Source: Sulfitobacter sp. HGT1
GTDB lineage: Bacteria > Pseudomonadota > Alphaproteobacteria > Rhodobacterales > Rhodobacteraceae
DNA length: 64,000 bases
Assembly (NCBI RefSeq): GCF_013282155.1
Contig: NZ_BLWI01000014.1
Coordinates: 1 to 64,000, forward strand
Direction: 5' to 3'
Shown: piece by piece, positions 8,894 through 19,153 of the stretch
How the letters are laid out: every line of letters starts with the position of its first letter
Numbering within the stretch: the stretch's first letter is position 1
Notes under the pieces: model-generated
Databases searched by the model: none
What the model was told of the DNA's origin: nothing
What the model saw: the letters and a program-made list of their open reading frames with translations, nothing else
Translations under genes and position numbers: made by a program

Positions 8894-9196
8894 CTAACGA
8901 CAACCAAGCTCCTTTCGGAAAGCGTTCACCCGTTCAAGGTTTTTACTTGAGCTCTGCCCACACTGCTTTTCGCATGGCACACCATCGTTATCACCATCAG
9001 CGCGAGCGTACCCACATATACACCATTGATAAACGGCTTCCTTGCAGCTGCTTACCTGCCCGCAAGTTTTCCCGCAGGAGTAGGCTTGGGCCAATTTGAA
9101 CTCACCCGCGGCACTTTCTGGAACCTCATCCGGATAAGCAAAATTTGGCCTCAAGGTGAGGAGTGCGAAACCGACAAGAATATGTATTATATGCAT
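8894..9196 (-). CDS. Secreted Excalibur-domain protein
   Basis: A 100-residue exported protein. The start at 9196 gives a signal peptide (MHIIHILVGFALLTL and onward); an upstream ATG at 9235 has no ribosome site. The mature domain contains TCGQVSSCKEAVYQW followed by DGDNDGVPCE and a further cysteine, the cysteine-bounded DxDxDG calcium-binding loop of the Excalibur family. Such domains are usually found on extracellular or periplasmic proteins, often beside nucleases. It lies 13 bp downstream of the TolA-like gene on the same strand and is probably co-transcribed. The precise function is unknown. Confidence 0.8.
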   Translation of the reverse strand: MHIIHILVGFALLTLRPNFAYPDEVPESAAGEFKLAQAYSCGKTCGQVSSCKEAVYQWCICGYARADGDNDGVPCEKQCGQSSSKNLERVNAFRKELGCR

Positions 9197-9209
9197 GAAA
9201 CGGACTCTC

Positions 9210-10193
9210 TTACTCAATCCGCATCCTCTCTGCATTGAACATTAAAGTCATTTCCTTCCAGGCGTCAAACTTCTCAGCCGGTAGTGGGAAGCCCCTAGCA
9301 CCACATCTTATAATACTGCGACGGGCAGCTTCGAAAGCTTGGGTTACGGCAGCTTCTGAGCCGCCAAAACTGCTAGCAAGTTGTATGGAACCAGCGATAG
9401 GCGTACCGTCCGGTTTCATAGCCATCTCGACCGTGACCGTGGTGCGGAGTGCCTCGGACGAAAGGGATCCTACGGTCCAGCAAGCAGACACCGCTAAGAG
9501 GAACGCTTGCTTTTCTTCAGGAGACAACGAAGCCTCGCTAGGCAGATATGGCGCAGTCGGTGCTGCCAACCGGTGATCCAACTCATCAGGTACGCCATTT
9601 GTTTCTAAGTTTCGCCCTTTTGCAGGTTCTGAGAGCTCAGGACTGATGGGCTTTGGCTTTGGCGTTTCAGCAGATTGGATAGGCTCAGAGGACGAAGCTT
9701 CTCTATCAAAAGCTCCTTGGGCTTCTAATAGCAGAAGCAAGCCAGCTACGGCATCGAGAGACGATTTCGAAACCTTCCGGGGAGATTCAGACCCGCTGCC
9801 CCAAGGCAGAATGGCAGCTTTCATTGCGCTATCGCTACAAAATGCTTCAACGTGAAGCTTTTCTCCGTTTATCAGCATTCTGAACTGAGCGACTGGCCCT
9901 CGGCTGTCCTCAAAAATTTTGACGGAAGAGAAGGAAAGTATGTTTGCCATCACCGTTCCAGCGTTAATCGATACTTGTAGGAAACCAAGGCACGCACTGT
10001 TCGAAGAGAATTCTCTACCTTCTACAGTCGACTTCATGAAATCATCGAATTTCTCAGGAGCACCCTCGATTAGCTCCCCACCCTTCTCCATTGCGCTGCT
10101 ACCCAGACCCAAAAGCAGGCTTCTCCCCAGATCCTGAGCTCCAACAGGGAAAGAGACCACGACCGCAAACGCTAGCGGCATCAATATTTTCAA
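9210..10193 (-). CDS. Periplasmic protein with TolA/TonB C-terminal-like domain
   Basis: A 327-residue exported protein. TTG at 10193 is taken as start because GGGGGA lies six bases upstream and it yields a signal peptide ending in VGA-QD. The middle (about 155-215) is rich in S, P, E and K and probably disordered. The last 95 residues (SACWTVGSLSS, SFGGSEAAVTQAFEAARRSI, CGARGFPLPAEKF, MTLMFNAERM) match the layout of the alphaproteobacterial TolA/TonB C-terminal domain, including the cysteine pair. It lacks an N-terminal membrane anchor, so it is not TolA itself. It heads a two-gene unit with the Excalibur gene. Confidence 0.7.
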   Translation of the reverse strand: MKILMPLAFAVVVSFPVGAQDLGRSLLLGLGSSAMEKGGELIEGAPEKFDDFMKSTVEGREFSSNSACLGFLQVSINAGTVMANILSFSSVKIFEDSRGPVAQFRMLINGEKLHVEAFCSDSAMKAAILPWGSGSESPRKVSKSSLDAVAGLLLLLEAQGAFDREASSSEPIQSAETPKPKPISPELSEPAKGRNLETNGVPDELDHRLAAPTAPYLPSEASLSPEEKQAFLLAVSACWTVGSLSSEALRTTVTVEMAMKPDGTPIAGSIQLASSFGGSEAAVTQAFEAARRSIIRCGARGFPLPAEKFDAWKEMTLMFNAERMRIE

Positions 10194-10659
10194 ACTTTTT
10201 CCCCCACAAAGATCGACATGACAGGCATTACTCTATCTCGAATAAAATGATATTTGCATAATCCTGCTGACGGAACAAAGCCCACATTTTTTATCAAACT
10301 TTGCATCGCTCTCCTGCTAGCAAGTTTTCACTGACTAACGGGAGAGGCCGCAAGCATCGCGCATCACAATTATCGCAACAGTTTGACTGGCGCACTCAGG
10401 CCTGCTCAGAGGGACTGAGGAGGACAATCCATCCGACAAATACTTGCTTTAAGCTCCTCGGATGTACTTTTTGAATTCGTCCTTGAAGTGGTTTACAAAA
10501 CTGGTTAACTTTAATGTGGCCATGCTGGCTTAACACACTGGAAAATATAAGTTTTGGGATTTTTAGCGGATCACCCGCTAGGCTCCACCATTACCTTTGC
10601 ATCATATCCCGGACACGCTCCGCCATCTTGGCTAACGGCTGGTATGTTCCCCACTAAAA
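10194..10659. other. Long intergenic region at island boundary
   Basis: About 470 bp without a supported gene. Its composition changes from the AT-richer left segment to the GC-richer core to the right. A 24-codon minus-strand frame around 10451-10525 looks protein-like but is too short to call. No direct repeat marking an attachment site was recognised. Confidence 0.5.
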
Positions 10660-10717
10660 TTGTGTCGCGGCAGATTTATGATAATCTTTTCCGCGCCAAC
10701 ACTAGACGACTGGTCCA
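10660..10717 (+). promoter_or_regulatory. Putative promoter and TetR-family operator
   Basis: A possible sigma-70 promoter: TTGTGT at 10660-10665, a 16-bp spacer, TAATCT at 10682-10687. Just downstream, TAGACGACTGGTCCA at 10703-10717 is an imperfect palindrome (TAGAC facing GTCCA), similar in form to operators of NemR-like TetR repressors. It sits between the promoter and the TetR start at 10738, which suggests autorepression. Inferred from sequence only. Confidence 0.4.
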
Positions 10718-10737
10718 TTACTTCCTATCTGCCCCTC

Positions 10738-11331
10738 ATGGCAGAGCAAAAGAAATCAGACCTCACGCGACAGAAAATCCTGACCTCCGGCCGTGCGCTG
10801 ATCAGCAAGCACGGCTTTGGCGCGGTCGGGCTGGCGCGAATCCTCAAGGAAAGCGGCGTACCCAAAGGGTCGTTCTATTATTACTTCCCCTCAAAGGAAG
10901 CATTCGGCCACGCCCTGCTGACCGACTATGTCGCCGATTACCTTGCGCGGATTGACGCGCTTTGCGCCACCCAAGGGTCCGCCCATGACAAGCTGACCGC
11001 CTTTTGGACGGCGTGGCTGACGCAGGCGGGGTCCGAAGGCATTGCCAGTCAATGTCTGGTCGTCAAACTGGGGGCCGAAGTCGCCGACCTGTCCGAAGAC
11101 ATGCGGCAGGTGCTTGATAAGGGCGTCACCGCCTTGGTCAACAGAATCGCCGCGCTGCTGATTCTAGGGGCGAAAGACGGCTCCCTGATCGCCGTCGACG
11201 ATCCACAGGCAACCGCCCAAATGCTTTATGCAAAATGGCTGGGGGCCGCGATTCTTGCCAAACTGTCGCGAAATGAAATCCCGCTCAGACAGGCGCTGTC
11301 AGAGACGAACAAAACCCTTTCAAAATCCTAA
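10738..11331 (+). CDS. TetR/AcrR-family transcriptional repressor
   Basis: A 197-residue regulator. The N-terminal helix-turn-helix is clear: GFGAVGLARILKESGVPKG followed by SFYYYFPSKEAFGHALL. The C-terminal half (about 70-197) is the ligand-binding helical domain. The start MAEQKK at 10738 is preferred over in-frame 10660, which would extend the protein through the promoter and operator. It precedes an MDR-family oxidoreductase by 22 bp in the same direction. This is the usual arrangement of a repressor sensing an electrophile or quinone and controlling its detoxifying reductase (inference from NemR-like systems). Confidence 0.85.
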   Translation: MAEQKKSDLTRQKILTSGRALISKHGFGAVGLARILKESGVPKGSFYYYFPSKEAFGHALLTDYVADYLARIDALCATQGSAHDKLTAFWTAWLTQAGSEGIASQCLVVKLGAEVADLSEDMRQVLDKGVTALVNRIAALLILGAKDGSLIAVDDPQATAQMLYAKWLGAAILAKLSRNEIPLRQALSETNKTLSKS

Positions 11332-11353
11332 TTTAAAGAAAAGAGACACCGCT

Positions 11354-12334
11354 ATGAAAGCTGCAATCCACGATACATTCGGCGAACCAATTGAAGTTCT
11401 GAAAGCCACTGAAATCGACGCACCAACCCCGGGCGCTGGCGAAGTTTTGGTCAAAATGACCCTGTCGCCGATCCACAACCACGATCTGTGGACGATCCGC
11501 GGCACCTATGGCTACAAGCCCGATCTTCCCGGTGCCATCGGCGGGTCCGAAGCGCTTGGCACGATTGAAGCCGTTGGTGCGGGCGTTGATGCCCTAATGA
11601 TTGGCAAACGCGTCTCAATCGCGGGCGTTCACGGCACTTGGACCGAATATTTCCTAGCCCCTGCCGATGGCGTGCTGCCCCTGCCCGATATGATCTCTGA
11701 CACGGCGGGTGCGCAGCTGATCGCGATGCCGTTCAGCGCCATTTCCCTGCTGGAAACCCTGAAGGCGAAAAAAGGCGACTGGATCATCCAGACCGCCGCA
11801 AACGGCGCTGTTGGCAAGATCATGGTGACGCTGACCAAAGCACGTGGCATCAATCTGTTGAACCTCGTGCGCCGCGACGAGGCCGTGCAAGAGTTGACGG
11901 ATATGGGCATCGAAAACGTCCTGTCCACATCCGGTGCCGATTGGCAGAAAAAGGCGCGTGAAATTGTCGGCGATGCTGGCGCGGTATCAGCCATTGATTC
12001 TGTCGGTGGCGATGTATCGGCTGATCTGGTTGATCTGCTGGGCGTTGATGGCGAACTGGTTGTTTTCGGCACTGCCACAGGCGCGCCAATGCCGCTGTCG
12101 TCGGGCGCGTTGATCATGAAGCACATCACCGTCAAGGGATTTTGGGGTGCGCGCATCAGCAAGGAGATGGACCCGGCTGAGCGCAAACGCCTGATCACCG
12201 AACTGGTCACCTTGGTCGCCAAAGGCGACTTGGTGCTGGAAGACGGCGGGGTCTTTGCGATTGATGACGTGTCTGACGCCATGAAAGCCGCCCTGACACC
12301 GGGCCGCGCGGGCAAGGTGATGATCCGCGGCTAA
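11354..12334 (+). CDS. MDR-family zinc-type alcohol dehydrogenase-like / quinone reductase
   Basis: A 326-residue NAD(P)H-dependent oxidoreductase of the medium-chain superfamily. The N-terminal GroES-like domain covers about 1-120 and the Rossmann domain about 121-270. AANGAVGKIMV corresponds to the nucleotide-binding turn. The cysteine and histidine zinc ligands of true alcohol dehydrogenases are missing, so it is closer to quinone oxidoreductases or 2-enoyl thioester reductases. The start at 11354 follows AAAGAGA. It is in tandem with the TetR regulator, which probably controls it, and is followed by a strong terminator. The substrate is unknown. Confidence 0.8.
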   Translation: MKAAIHDTFGEPIEVLKATEIDAPTPGAGEVLVKMTLSPIHNHDLWTIRGTYGYKPDLPGAIGGSEALGTIEAVGAGVDALMIGKRVSIAGVHGTWTEYFLAPADGVLPLPDMISDTAGAQLIAMPFSAISLLETLKAKKGDWIIQTAANGAVGKIMVTLTKARGINLLNLVRRDEAVQELTDMGIENVLSTSGADWQKKAREIVGDAGAVSAIDSVGGDVSADLVDLLGVDGELVVFGTATGAPMPLSSGALIMKHITVKGFWGARISKEMDPAERKRLITELVTLVAKGDLVLEDGGVFAIDDVSDAMKAALTPGRAGKVMIRG

Positions 12335-12354
12335 CCGTTAAGCTCAGAAAAACG

Positions 12355-12394
12355 AAAGCCCGGTCTCTGGAAACTTCCAAAGGCCGGGCTTTTT
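12355..12394 (+). terminator. Rho-independent terminator
   Basis: The stem AAAGCCCGG (12355-12363) pairs with CCGGGCTTT (12384-12392), with an inner TGGAA/TTCCA stem, ending in a run of T. It closes the TetR-oxidoreductase unit and also faces the 3' end of pobA. Confidence 0.85.
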
Positions 12395-12417
12395 CATTGG
12401 TGCCGTGTGTATCCGGC

Positions 12418-13587
12418 TTAGAATGGCAAGCCGATGTAATTTTCGGCCAGATCGCGCCGCGCTGTTTCGCTTTGCGACAGGTGGCTTAGGGTTGCCTTGC
12501 GCATCTGCGCGGCAAAGCTGTCTTCGCCGTCGAACCGGTGCAGCATTGTCGTCATCTGCCAGCTAAAGCGCATTGCTTTCCAGATCCGCGCCAGCGCCCG
12601 ATCAGCATAGGCATCGACACCGGACATGTCCTTTTTCTTGAGCGCCGCGATCAACGCGTCATGCAGATAATACACATCCGACGCGGCCAGGTTCAGCCCC
12701 TTGGCCCCCGTGGGCGGCACGATATGGGCAGAATCGCCGACCAGAAACAGATTGCCCCACCGCAGGGGTTCACTGACAAACGACCGCAGCGGCGCGATGG
12801 ATTTTTCGATCGACGGACCGGTCACCAAAGCATCGGCGGTTTCCTTTGGCAGGCGCATTTTCAACGCCTCCCAGAAACGGTCATCGCTCCAGTCTTCGAC
12901 TTTGTCGGTCAGCGGGGCCTGCACATAATACCGCGACAGGTTTTCATTGCGCATGGAGGCGAGCGCAAAACCATGGCGCGAATTGGCATAAATCAGTTCG
13001 TGATTGGCAGGCGGCGTGCGCGACAGAACGCCGAGCCACCCGAACGGATAAACCCGTTCGAATTCCTCGCGCTTGTCGGCAGGGATGGTTTGGCGGCTGA
13101 CCCCGTGAAATCCGTCACATCCCGCGACATAGGCGCAGTCGACACGATGACGCGCGCCATTCAGGCTGTATTCGACAAAGGGCGCGTCGGTTGTAACGTC
13201 GCTAATGACCACATCTTCGACATCGTGAATGATCGTGGTGCCCATCGTATCCTGCGCGTCATACAGATCGGCGGTGACTTCGGTCTGGCCATAGACCATT
13301 ACCTTTTTGCCGGTCAGTTCGTGGAAATTGATCCGCACCATCAGATCATCATCGGTCAGATAGCAGCCTTCGTGCGGCAATCCTTCGCGGTCCATGCGAT
13401 GACCCACGCCTGCCTCGCGCAACAGATTGACCGTTCCATCCTCAAGCACGCCAGCACGGATGCGCGCCAAAACCCGCTCACGGCTGGTGCGCTCCAGGAT
13501 CACGGTATCGACGCCGGCCCGGTTTAAAAGCTGCGACAGCAACAGGCCGGATGGCCCCCCGCCAATAATGACGACTTCGGTTTTCAT
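12418..13587 (-). CDS. pobA: 4-hydroxybenzoate 3-monooxygenase
   Basis: A 389-residue flavoprotein hydroxylase that converts 4-hydroxybenzoate to protocatechuate with NADPH and O2, feeding the beta-ketoadipate pathway. Motifs in order: IIGGGPSGLLLSQLL (FAD dinucleotide fold) at the N-terminus, CDGFHGVSR (DG motif), and GDSAHIVPPTGAKGLN (FAD ribityl contact). The length matches the family. The start at 13587 (MKTEVVIIGG) has AAGGGG upstream; the longer frame to 13653 would run into the divergent regulator's promoter. It is divergent from an AraC-type regulator 93 bp away, the usual pobA-pobR arrangement. Confidence 0.95.
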   Translation of the reverse strand: MKTEVVIIGGGPSGLLLSQLLNRAGVDTVILERTSRERVLARIRAGVLEDGTVNLLREAGVGHRMDREGLPHEGCYLTDDDLMVRINFHELTGKKVMVYGQTEVTADLYDAQDTMGTTIIHDVEDVVISDVTTDAPFVEYSLNGARHRVDCAYVAGCDGFHGVSRQTIPADKREEFERVYPFGWLGVLSRTPPANHELIYANSRHGFALASMRNENLSRYYVQAPLTDKVEDWSDDRFWEALKMRLPKETADALVTGPSIEKSIAPLRSFVSEPLRWGNLFLVGDSAHIVPPTGAKGLNLAASDVYYLHDALIAALKKKDMSGVDAYADRALARIWKAMRFSWQMTTMLHRFDGEDSFAAQMRKATLSHLSQSETARRDLAENYIGLPF

Positions 13588-13680
13588 AGTGCTGCCCCTT
13601 TGGATGAATTCAAACAGATGTACCCCCAGCCTTGCATTGCGTGAATGGACCAATTGCGCAATCTCTGGTACTTATCGTGC
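13588..13680. promoter_or_regulatory. pobA-pobR divergent control region
   Basis: The 93-bp divergent intergenic region contains ATTGCG twice (13636-13641 and 13653-13658), the second inside the palindrome ATTGCGCAAT (13653-13662). These are candidate binding sites for the AraC-type regulator. The assignment is by position and symmetry only. Confidence 0.3.
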
Positions 13681-14538
13681 ATGACGCAAATGGCCCTTAT
13701 CCCTGATTATCAACTTTATGGAGAGACCGAGGCCTTTCCTGATGTGGTACATTGCGAACATATCAAAGACCGCGCCCCCGAGCATGGCTGGCACATTGCC
13801 CCGCACCGCCATGCCCAATTGGCCCAGGTGTTTTTCATTCAAACAGGCCGCGCAAAGGCCGTGGTTGACGGGCTGGATTTTGATTTATCCGATAACCAGC
13901 TCTTCTATGTCCCTGCGCAGGCCGTTCACAGTTTTGCCTTTGCCCCGAACACCCAAGGCATGGTTCAGTCCTTTCCGGTCTCCATTCTCCGCAGCATTCT
14001 ACCCGCAACCGAAGATGTGGCGCGGGGTCTGTCCTTGCCGTTTGTCGCGACCCCCGATGCGACATTGCTGGCCCTGATGGCCTTGCTCGACCGATCATTG
14101 GCAGACGCTCTGCCCTATCGAACCCAGACAGCGGTCGGGCTGGCCCATGCGGTGTTGTCAAAGACAGCCGCGCTTGGCCCCGCCCCCAGTGGTCAGGAAG
14201 GGACGAAACGCGATGACAGGCTGGCGCGTCTTGACCAGTTGATTGCCGAACATCAAACCGCAGGCTGGCGCGTGCGGGACTATGCGGCGCAAATGGGCCT
14301 CAGCACCGGACACCTAAGCCGCCTGTGCCGCACAACCAACGGCATGTCGGCATCAGCCTATATCGAGGCAAGCACAATCCAGGAAGCCTGCCGCCTGCTG
14401 GCCTTTACCCAACTTACGGTGGCCGAAGTGGGTTACAGGTTGGGGTTTGCCGATCCGTCCTACTTCTCCCGACGGTTTCGGGCGCTCCAGGGGCAGACGC
14501 CCTCGGCCTATCGTCAGCGGTTTGTCAGCCAACCCTAG
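13681..14538 (+). CDS. pobR: AraC-family regulator, probable PobR
   Basis: A 285-residue regulator. The N-terminal cupin sensing domain covers about 1-150 (APHRHAQLAQVFFIQTG). The C-terminal double helix-turn-helix covers about 190-285 (YAAQMGLSTGHLSRLCR, then VAEVGYRLGFADPSYFSRRF). It is transcribed away from pobA, which supports a role as 4-hydroxybenzoate-responsive activator, as for PobR proteins of the AraC type. The start at 13681 (MTQMALIPDY) is preferred over 13645 because it leaves the divergent promoter free. The name depends on context. Confidence 0.85.
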   Translation: MTQMALIPDYQLYGETEAFPDVVHCEHIKDRAPEHGWHIAPHRHAQLAQVFFIQTGRAKAVVDGLDFDLSDNQLFYVPAQAVHSFAFAPNTQGMVQSFPVSILRSILPATEDVARGLSLPFVATPDATLLALMALLDRSLADALPYRTQTAVGLAHAVLSKTAALGPAPSGQEGTKRDDRLARLDQLIAEHQTAGWRVRDYAAQMGLSTGHLSRLCRTTNGMSASAYIEASTIQEACRLLAFTQLTVAEVGYRLGFADPSYFSRRFRALQGQTPSAYRQRFVSQP

Positions 14539-14714
14539 GCCGACCGAAACGCGCCTAAAATTTGTGCACGCGTCAAAAAAACAGCCCGATTATTGGCCGA
14601 CAGGTTCTGTTTGCCATCGCCCCCACTGCGAATCCCGCTAACCATAATCTGGTTTTTAACGCCACCGCGGAGGGGCCCATCAACATCGCATCCCATACCG
14701 ATCTGGCATCACAG

Positions 14715-15518
14715 GTGCAGACCCAGCCCCGTGCGTTGGGCACGCTGCGCGTGGTCAGCAAAACCTATGGCGCTGCCTCTGTTATTGGCGATCTGTATCA
14801 ATCGGGATGCCTCAAGGCGCTGTTTCCCCGCGCGAATGCGGCAGGATTGACCGGCGTATTCCTGAACACCTCGGGCGGCATGACGGGGGGCGACCGCCTG
14901 TCGATCGACGCCGAGGCCGGTACGGGCAGCCGTCTGACATTGACCTCGCAAGCCGCCGAACGCGTCTATCTGGCCCAACCCGGCGCACCCGCACGGCTGA
15001 CCACGACCCTTAACGTCGCAAAGGATGCGCGCATTGACTGGCTGCCGCAGGAAACGATCCTGTTCAACGGGTCCGCGCTGCACCGCCGGCTGGAGGTTGA
15101 TCTGGCCCCCGATGCCACGTTCTTTGGGGTGGAACCGCTGGTCTTTGGCCGTGTATCGATGGGCGAGACCCTGACCAAGGGCAGCTTTGCCGACAACATC
15201 ACCCTTCGCCGCGATGGTGTGCCAATCTTTGCCGATGCCGTGCGCCTGTCAGGCGATATTGCAGCGCAACTATCCGGCCCGGCCACCGCACGCGGCCAGT
15301 TCGCCATGGCCAGCGTCATCTATGCCGCCACCGATGCCGAAGCGGCGCTGAACCCCCTGCGCGCGCTGCTTCCGAAAACCGCCGGGGCCAGCCTGATCCG
15401 GCCCGGCGTGCTGTATGCGCGCGTTCTTGCCCCCGACAGTTACATCCTGCGCCAGTCCTTGGTGCCGATCATTGCCCGCCTGCAGGGCGCGGCCCCACCC
15501 AAAACATGGATGCTTTGA
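14715..15518 (+). CDS. ureD: Urease accessory protein UreD
   Basis: The scaffold for nickel insertion into urease, acting with UreF and UreG. Family landmarks: [19 protein letters not shown], then [33 protein letters not shown] and [14 protein letters not shown] 14715 gives 267 residues and starts just before the conserved [10 protein letters not shown], which fits the family length. The frame stays open upstream to TTG 14562, so a longer form (318 residues) is possible. The extra segment contains an AACCA-N5-TGGTT palindrome near 14640 and looks like promoter DNA. It is the first gene of the urease operon and ends 1 bp before ureA. Confidence 0.88.
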   Translation: MQTQPRALGTLRVVSKTYGAASVIGDLYQSGCLKALFPRANAAGLTGVFLNTSGGMTGGDRLSIDAEAGTGSRLTLTSQAAERVYLAQPGAPARLTTTLNVAKDARIDWLPQETILFNGSALHRRLEVDLAPDATFFGVEPLVFGRVSMGETLTKGSFADNITLRRDGVPIFADAVRLSGDIAAQLSGPATARGQFAMASVIYAATDAEAALNPLRALLPKTAGASLIRPGVLYARVLAPDSYILRQSLVPIIARLQGAAPPKTWML

Positions 15519-15519
15519 C

Positions 15520-15822
15520 ATGCAGCTAACCCCCCGTGAAAAAGACAAACTCCTGATCGCCATGGCAGCCGAGGTCGCCCGCAAGCGCCTGGCCCGTGGC
15601 GTGAAACTGAACCACCCCGAAGCCATCGCCCTGATCACCGACACCGTCGTCGAAGGCGCGCGTGATGGCCGCAGTGTCGCCGACATGATGCAGGCCGGTG
15701 CCCAGGTCATCACCCGCGACCAATGCATGGAAGGCATCCCCGAGATGATCCACGACGTGCAAGTCGAAGCCACATTTCCCGACGGCACCAAGCTGGTCAC
15801 CGTCCACAATCCTATCCGCTAG
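15520..15822 (+). CDS. ureA: Urease gamma subunit
   Basis: A 100-residue structural subunit of nickel urease, which hydrolyses urea to ammonia and carbamate in the cytoplasm. Typical gamma-subunit sequence: [57 protein letters not shown] and the terminal VHNPIR. It lies immediately after ureD and 12 bp before a small membrane-protein gene. Confidence 0.97.
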   Translation: MQLTPREKDKLLIAMAAEVARKRLARGVKLNHPEAIALITDTVVEGARDGRSVADMMQAGAQVITRDQCMEGIPEMIHDVQVEATFPDGTKLVTVHNPIR

Positions 15823-15834
15823 AAAGGCCCCGAT

Positions 15835-16020
15835 ATGAAACATCTGATGATCCTGCCCGCGCTGCTTTTGGCCTCTCCTGCCCTTGCCCACCCCGGTCTG
15901 CACCTTGCACCCCACGGTGCCGAATGGATGCCGGTTTTCATGGGTCTGGCCGTGATCGGCACCGCTGCCGCCATCGCCCTGCGCGCCCGTCTCAAAGCCA
16001 AAGCGGCGGCAGGCAAATGA
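15835..16020 (+). CDS. Small His-containing membrane protein inside urease operon
   Basis: A 61-residue protein between ureA and ureB. It has an N-terminal signal-like segment ([18 protein letters not shown]), a short histidine-bearing stretch ([10 protein letters not shown]), a second hydrophobic segment ([16 protein letters not shown]) and a basic tail. Its stop overlaps the ureB start (ATGA), so it is certainly translated with the operon. The role is unknown; the histidines and location invite a nickel- or pH-related membrane function, but that is inference. Confidence 0.75.
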   Translation: MKHLMILPALLLASPALAHPGLHLAPHGAEWMPVFMGLAVIGTAAAIALRARLKAKAAAGK

Positions 16021-16322
16021 TCCCCGGCGAAGTCTTTTGCGCCGAGGGGGACATCACCCTGAACGCAGGCCGCGACGCGATCACGCTGATGGTCGCCAAC
16101 ACCGGCGACCGCCCCGTACAAGTAGGCAGCCACTATCATTTCGCCGAAACCAACCCCGCATTGGATTTCGACCGCGCCGCCGCACATGGCTGCCGTCTGG
16201 ACATCGCGGCAGGCACCGCCGTGCGTTTTGAGCCCGGCCAGCGCCGCGAGGTTCAACTGATCCCGCTGGCAGGTGATCGCAAGGTTTTCGGTTTCAACGC
16301 CGCAGTGATGGGCGCGCTTTAA
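16017..16322 (+). CDS. ureB: Urease beta subunit
   Basis: A 101-residue structural subunit that packs with UreA and UreC. It begins [19 protein letters not shown] and contains [30 protein letters not shown] and a C-terminal FGFNAAVMG, all typical of UreB. The start overlaps the stop of the small membrane-protein gene by 4 bp. A 25-bp gap with GAGGAAAGAG leads to ureC. Confidence 0.97.
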   Translation: MIPGEVFCAEGDITLNAGRDAITLMVANTGDRPVQVGSHYHFAETNPALDFDRAAAHGCRLDIAAGTAVRFEPGQRREVQLIPLAGDRKVFGFNAAVMGAL

Positions 16323-16347
16323 CGCGCAAAGAGGAAAGAGATCGACC

Positions 16348-18057
<1,710 letters not shown>

Positions 18058-18065
18058 GGCCCGAT

Positions 18066-18518
18066 ATGACCGACCTTACCCCCGCCCACACCATCAAGCG
18101 CAGCGGCCATTGGGATGATGCCCATGACTGCTGTGTGCTGACCTATGACGAACGGTTCCTGCGCCGCAAACGCCTGCTGACCGCCCGTAACCAAGGGTTC
18201 CTTGTCGATCTGCCGCATACGGAATCGCTGAACCACGGGGATGCGTTCCAACTGGAAGACGGCAAACTGATCGAGGTCATCGCGGCCGAGGAAGCCTTGC
18301 TAGAGATCACCGGCGACGATCTGGTGCGGCTGGCGTGGCATATCGGGAACCGTCATTGCCCCTGTCAGGTCGAACCGACACGTCTGCTGATCCAGAACGA
18401 CCACGTGATCCGCGACATGCTGGGCAAGCTGGGCGCGACCCTGCGCGATGTGTCGGAACCCTTCATTCCCGAAGGCGGCGCCTATGGCCACGGGCGCACC
18501 CACAGCCACGCGCATTGA
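18066..18518 (+). CDS. ureE: Urease accessory protein UreE (nickel chaperone)
   Basis: A 150-residue nickel metallochaperone that delivers Ni to the UreDFG complex. It shows the UreE core (LTYDERFLRRKRLLT, NHGDAFQLEDG, LAWHIGNRHCPCQVEP, DHVIRDMLGKLGA) and ends in a short histidine-rich tail (HGRTHSHAH), modest compared with the long His tails of some UreE proteins. It sits between ureC and ureF, whose start overlaps its stop by 1 bp. Confidence 0.96.
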   Translation: MTDLTPAHTIKRSGHWDDAHDCCVLTYDERFLRRKRLLTARNQGFLVDLPHTESLNHGDAFQLEDGKLIEVIAAEEALLEITGDDLVRLAWHIGNRHCPCQVEPTRLLIQNDHVIRDMLGKLGATLRDVSEPFIPEGGAYGHGRTHSHAH

Positions 18519-19153
18519 TGCAGACACAGGCGCTGATAACGCTGGCCCAATGGCTGTCGCCCAGTTTTCCCATTGGCGCGTTCAGCTATAGCCACGGGCT
18601 GGAAATGGCCGTGCATGATGGCACGATCCATGAGGCCACGTCCCTGCAAGCGTGGCTTGGCGGCATTATCACCCACGGCGCTGGCCGGACCGACGCGATC
18701 CTGCTTGGCGCTGGCTACCGTGGCGAAGGGGTGAAGGACGTTGATGCGCTGGCGCGTGCCTTGGCACCGTCATCAGAACGGTTGACTGAAACCGCACAAC
18801 AGGGCGCTGCCTTTGTGCGGGTGGTCAATGACGTCTGGGGGCATGACCTGCCTGACCTGACATTGCCCGTGGCATTCGGTGCGGCCTGTGCGGCGCAAGG
18901 ATTGCCGTTGCAAGACGCGGCCCAGATGTTCCTGCATGCTTTCGTCAGCGCGCTGGTCTCTGCCGCGATCCGGGCCGTGCCTTTGGGGCAAACCGACGGG
19001 CAACGTGTGATCACCGCCCTTGCCCCCCTGTGCCAGCAGACCGTGGAAACCGCGCTGACCCAGACCATTGACGACATCGGCAGCGCCTGTTTTCTGGCCG
19101 ACATTGCCTCGATGCAACATGAAACGCTTTACTCAAGGATGTTCCAGACATGA
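18518..19153 (+). CDS. ureF: Urease accessory protein UreF
   Basis: A 211-residue helical protein that regulates the UreG GTPase during nickel insertion. Characteristic segments: [21 protein letters not shown] at the N-terminus and [13 protein letters not shown] in the C-terminal half, ending in the usual hydrophobic cap. The start ATG 18518 overlaps the ureE stop (TGATG), and a longer in-frame start would lie inside ureE. Its stop overlaps the ureG start by 4 bp. Confidence 0.95.
   Translation: MQTQALITLAQWLSPSFPIGAFSYSHGLEMAVHDGTIHEATSLQAWLGGIITHGAGRTDAILLGAGYRGEGVKDVDALARALAPSSERLTETAQQGAAFVRVVNDVWGHDLPDLTLPVAFGAACAAQGLPLQDAAQMFLHAFVSALVSAAIRAVPLGQTDGQRVITALAPLCQQTVETALTQTIDDIGSACFLADIASMQHETLYSRMFQT

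Noticed and set aside
10451-10525. 24-codon minus-strand frame starting MATLKLTSFVNHF
   Set aside because: It looks protein-like, but it is too short, lacks upstream signals and has no confirmed parent gene. It may be a fragment of an oxidoreductase subunit, which I could not support.
11228-11353. N-terminal extension of the oxidoreductase at 11354
   Set aside because: It would overlap the TetR gene by more than 100 bp and adds an arginine-rich segment absent from the family; ATG 11354 has a good ribosome site.
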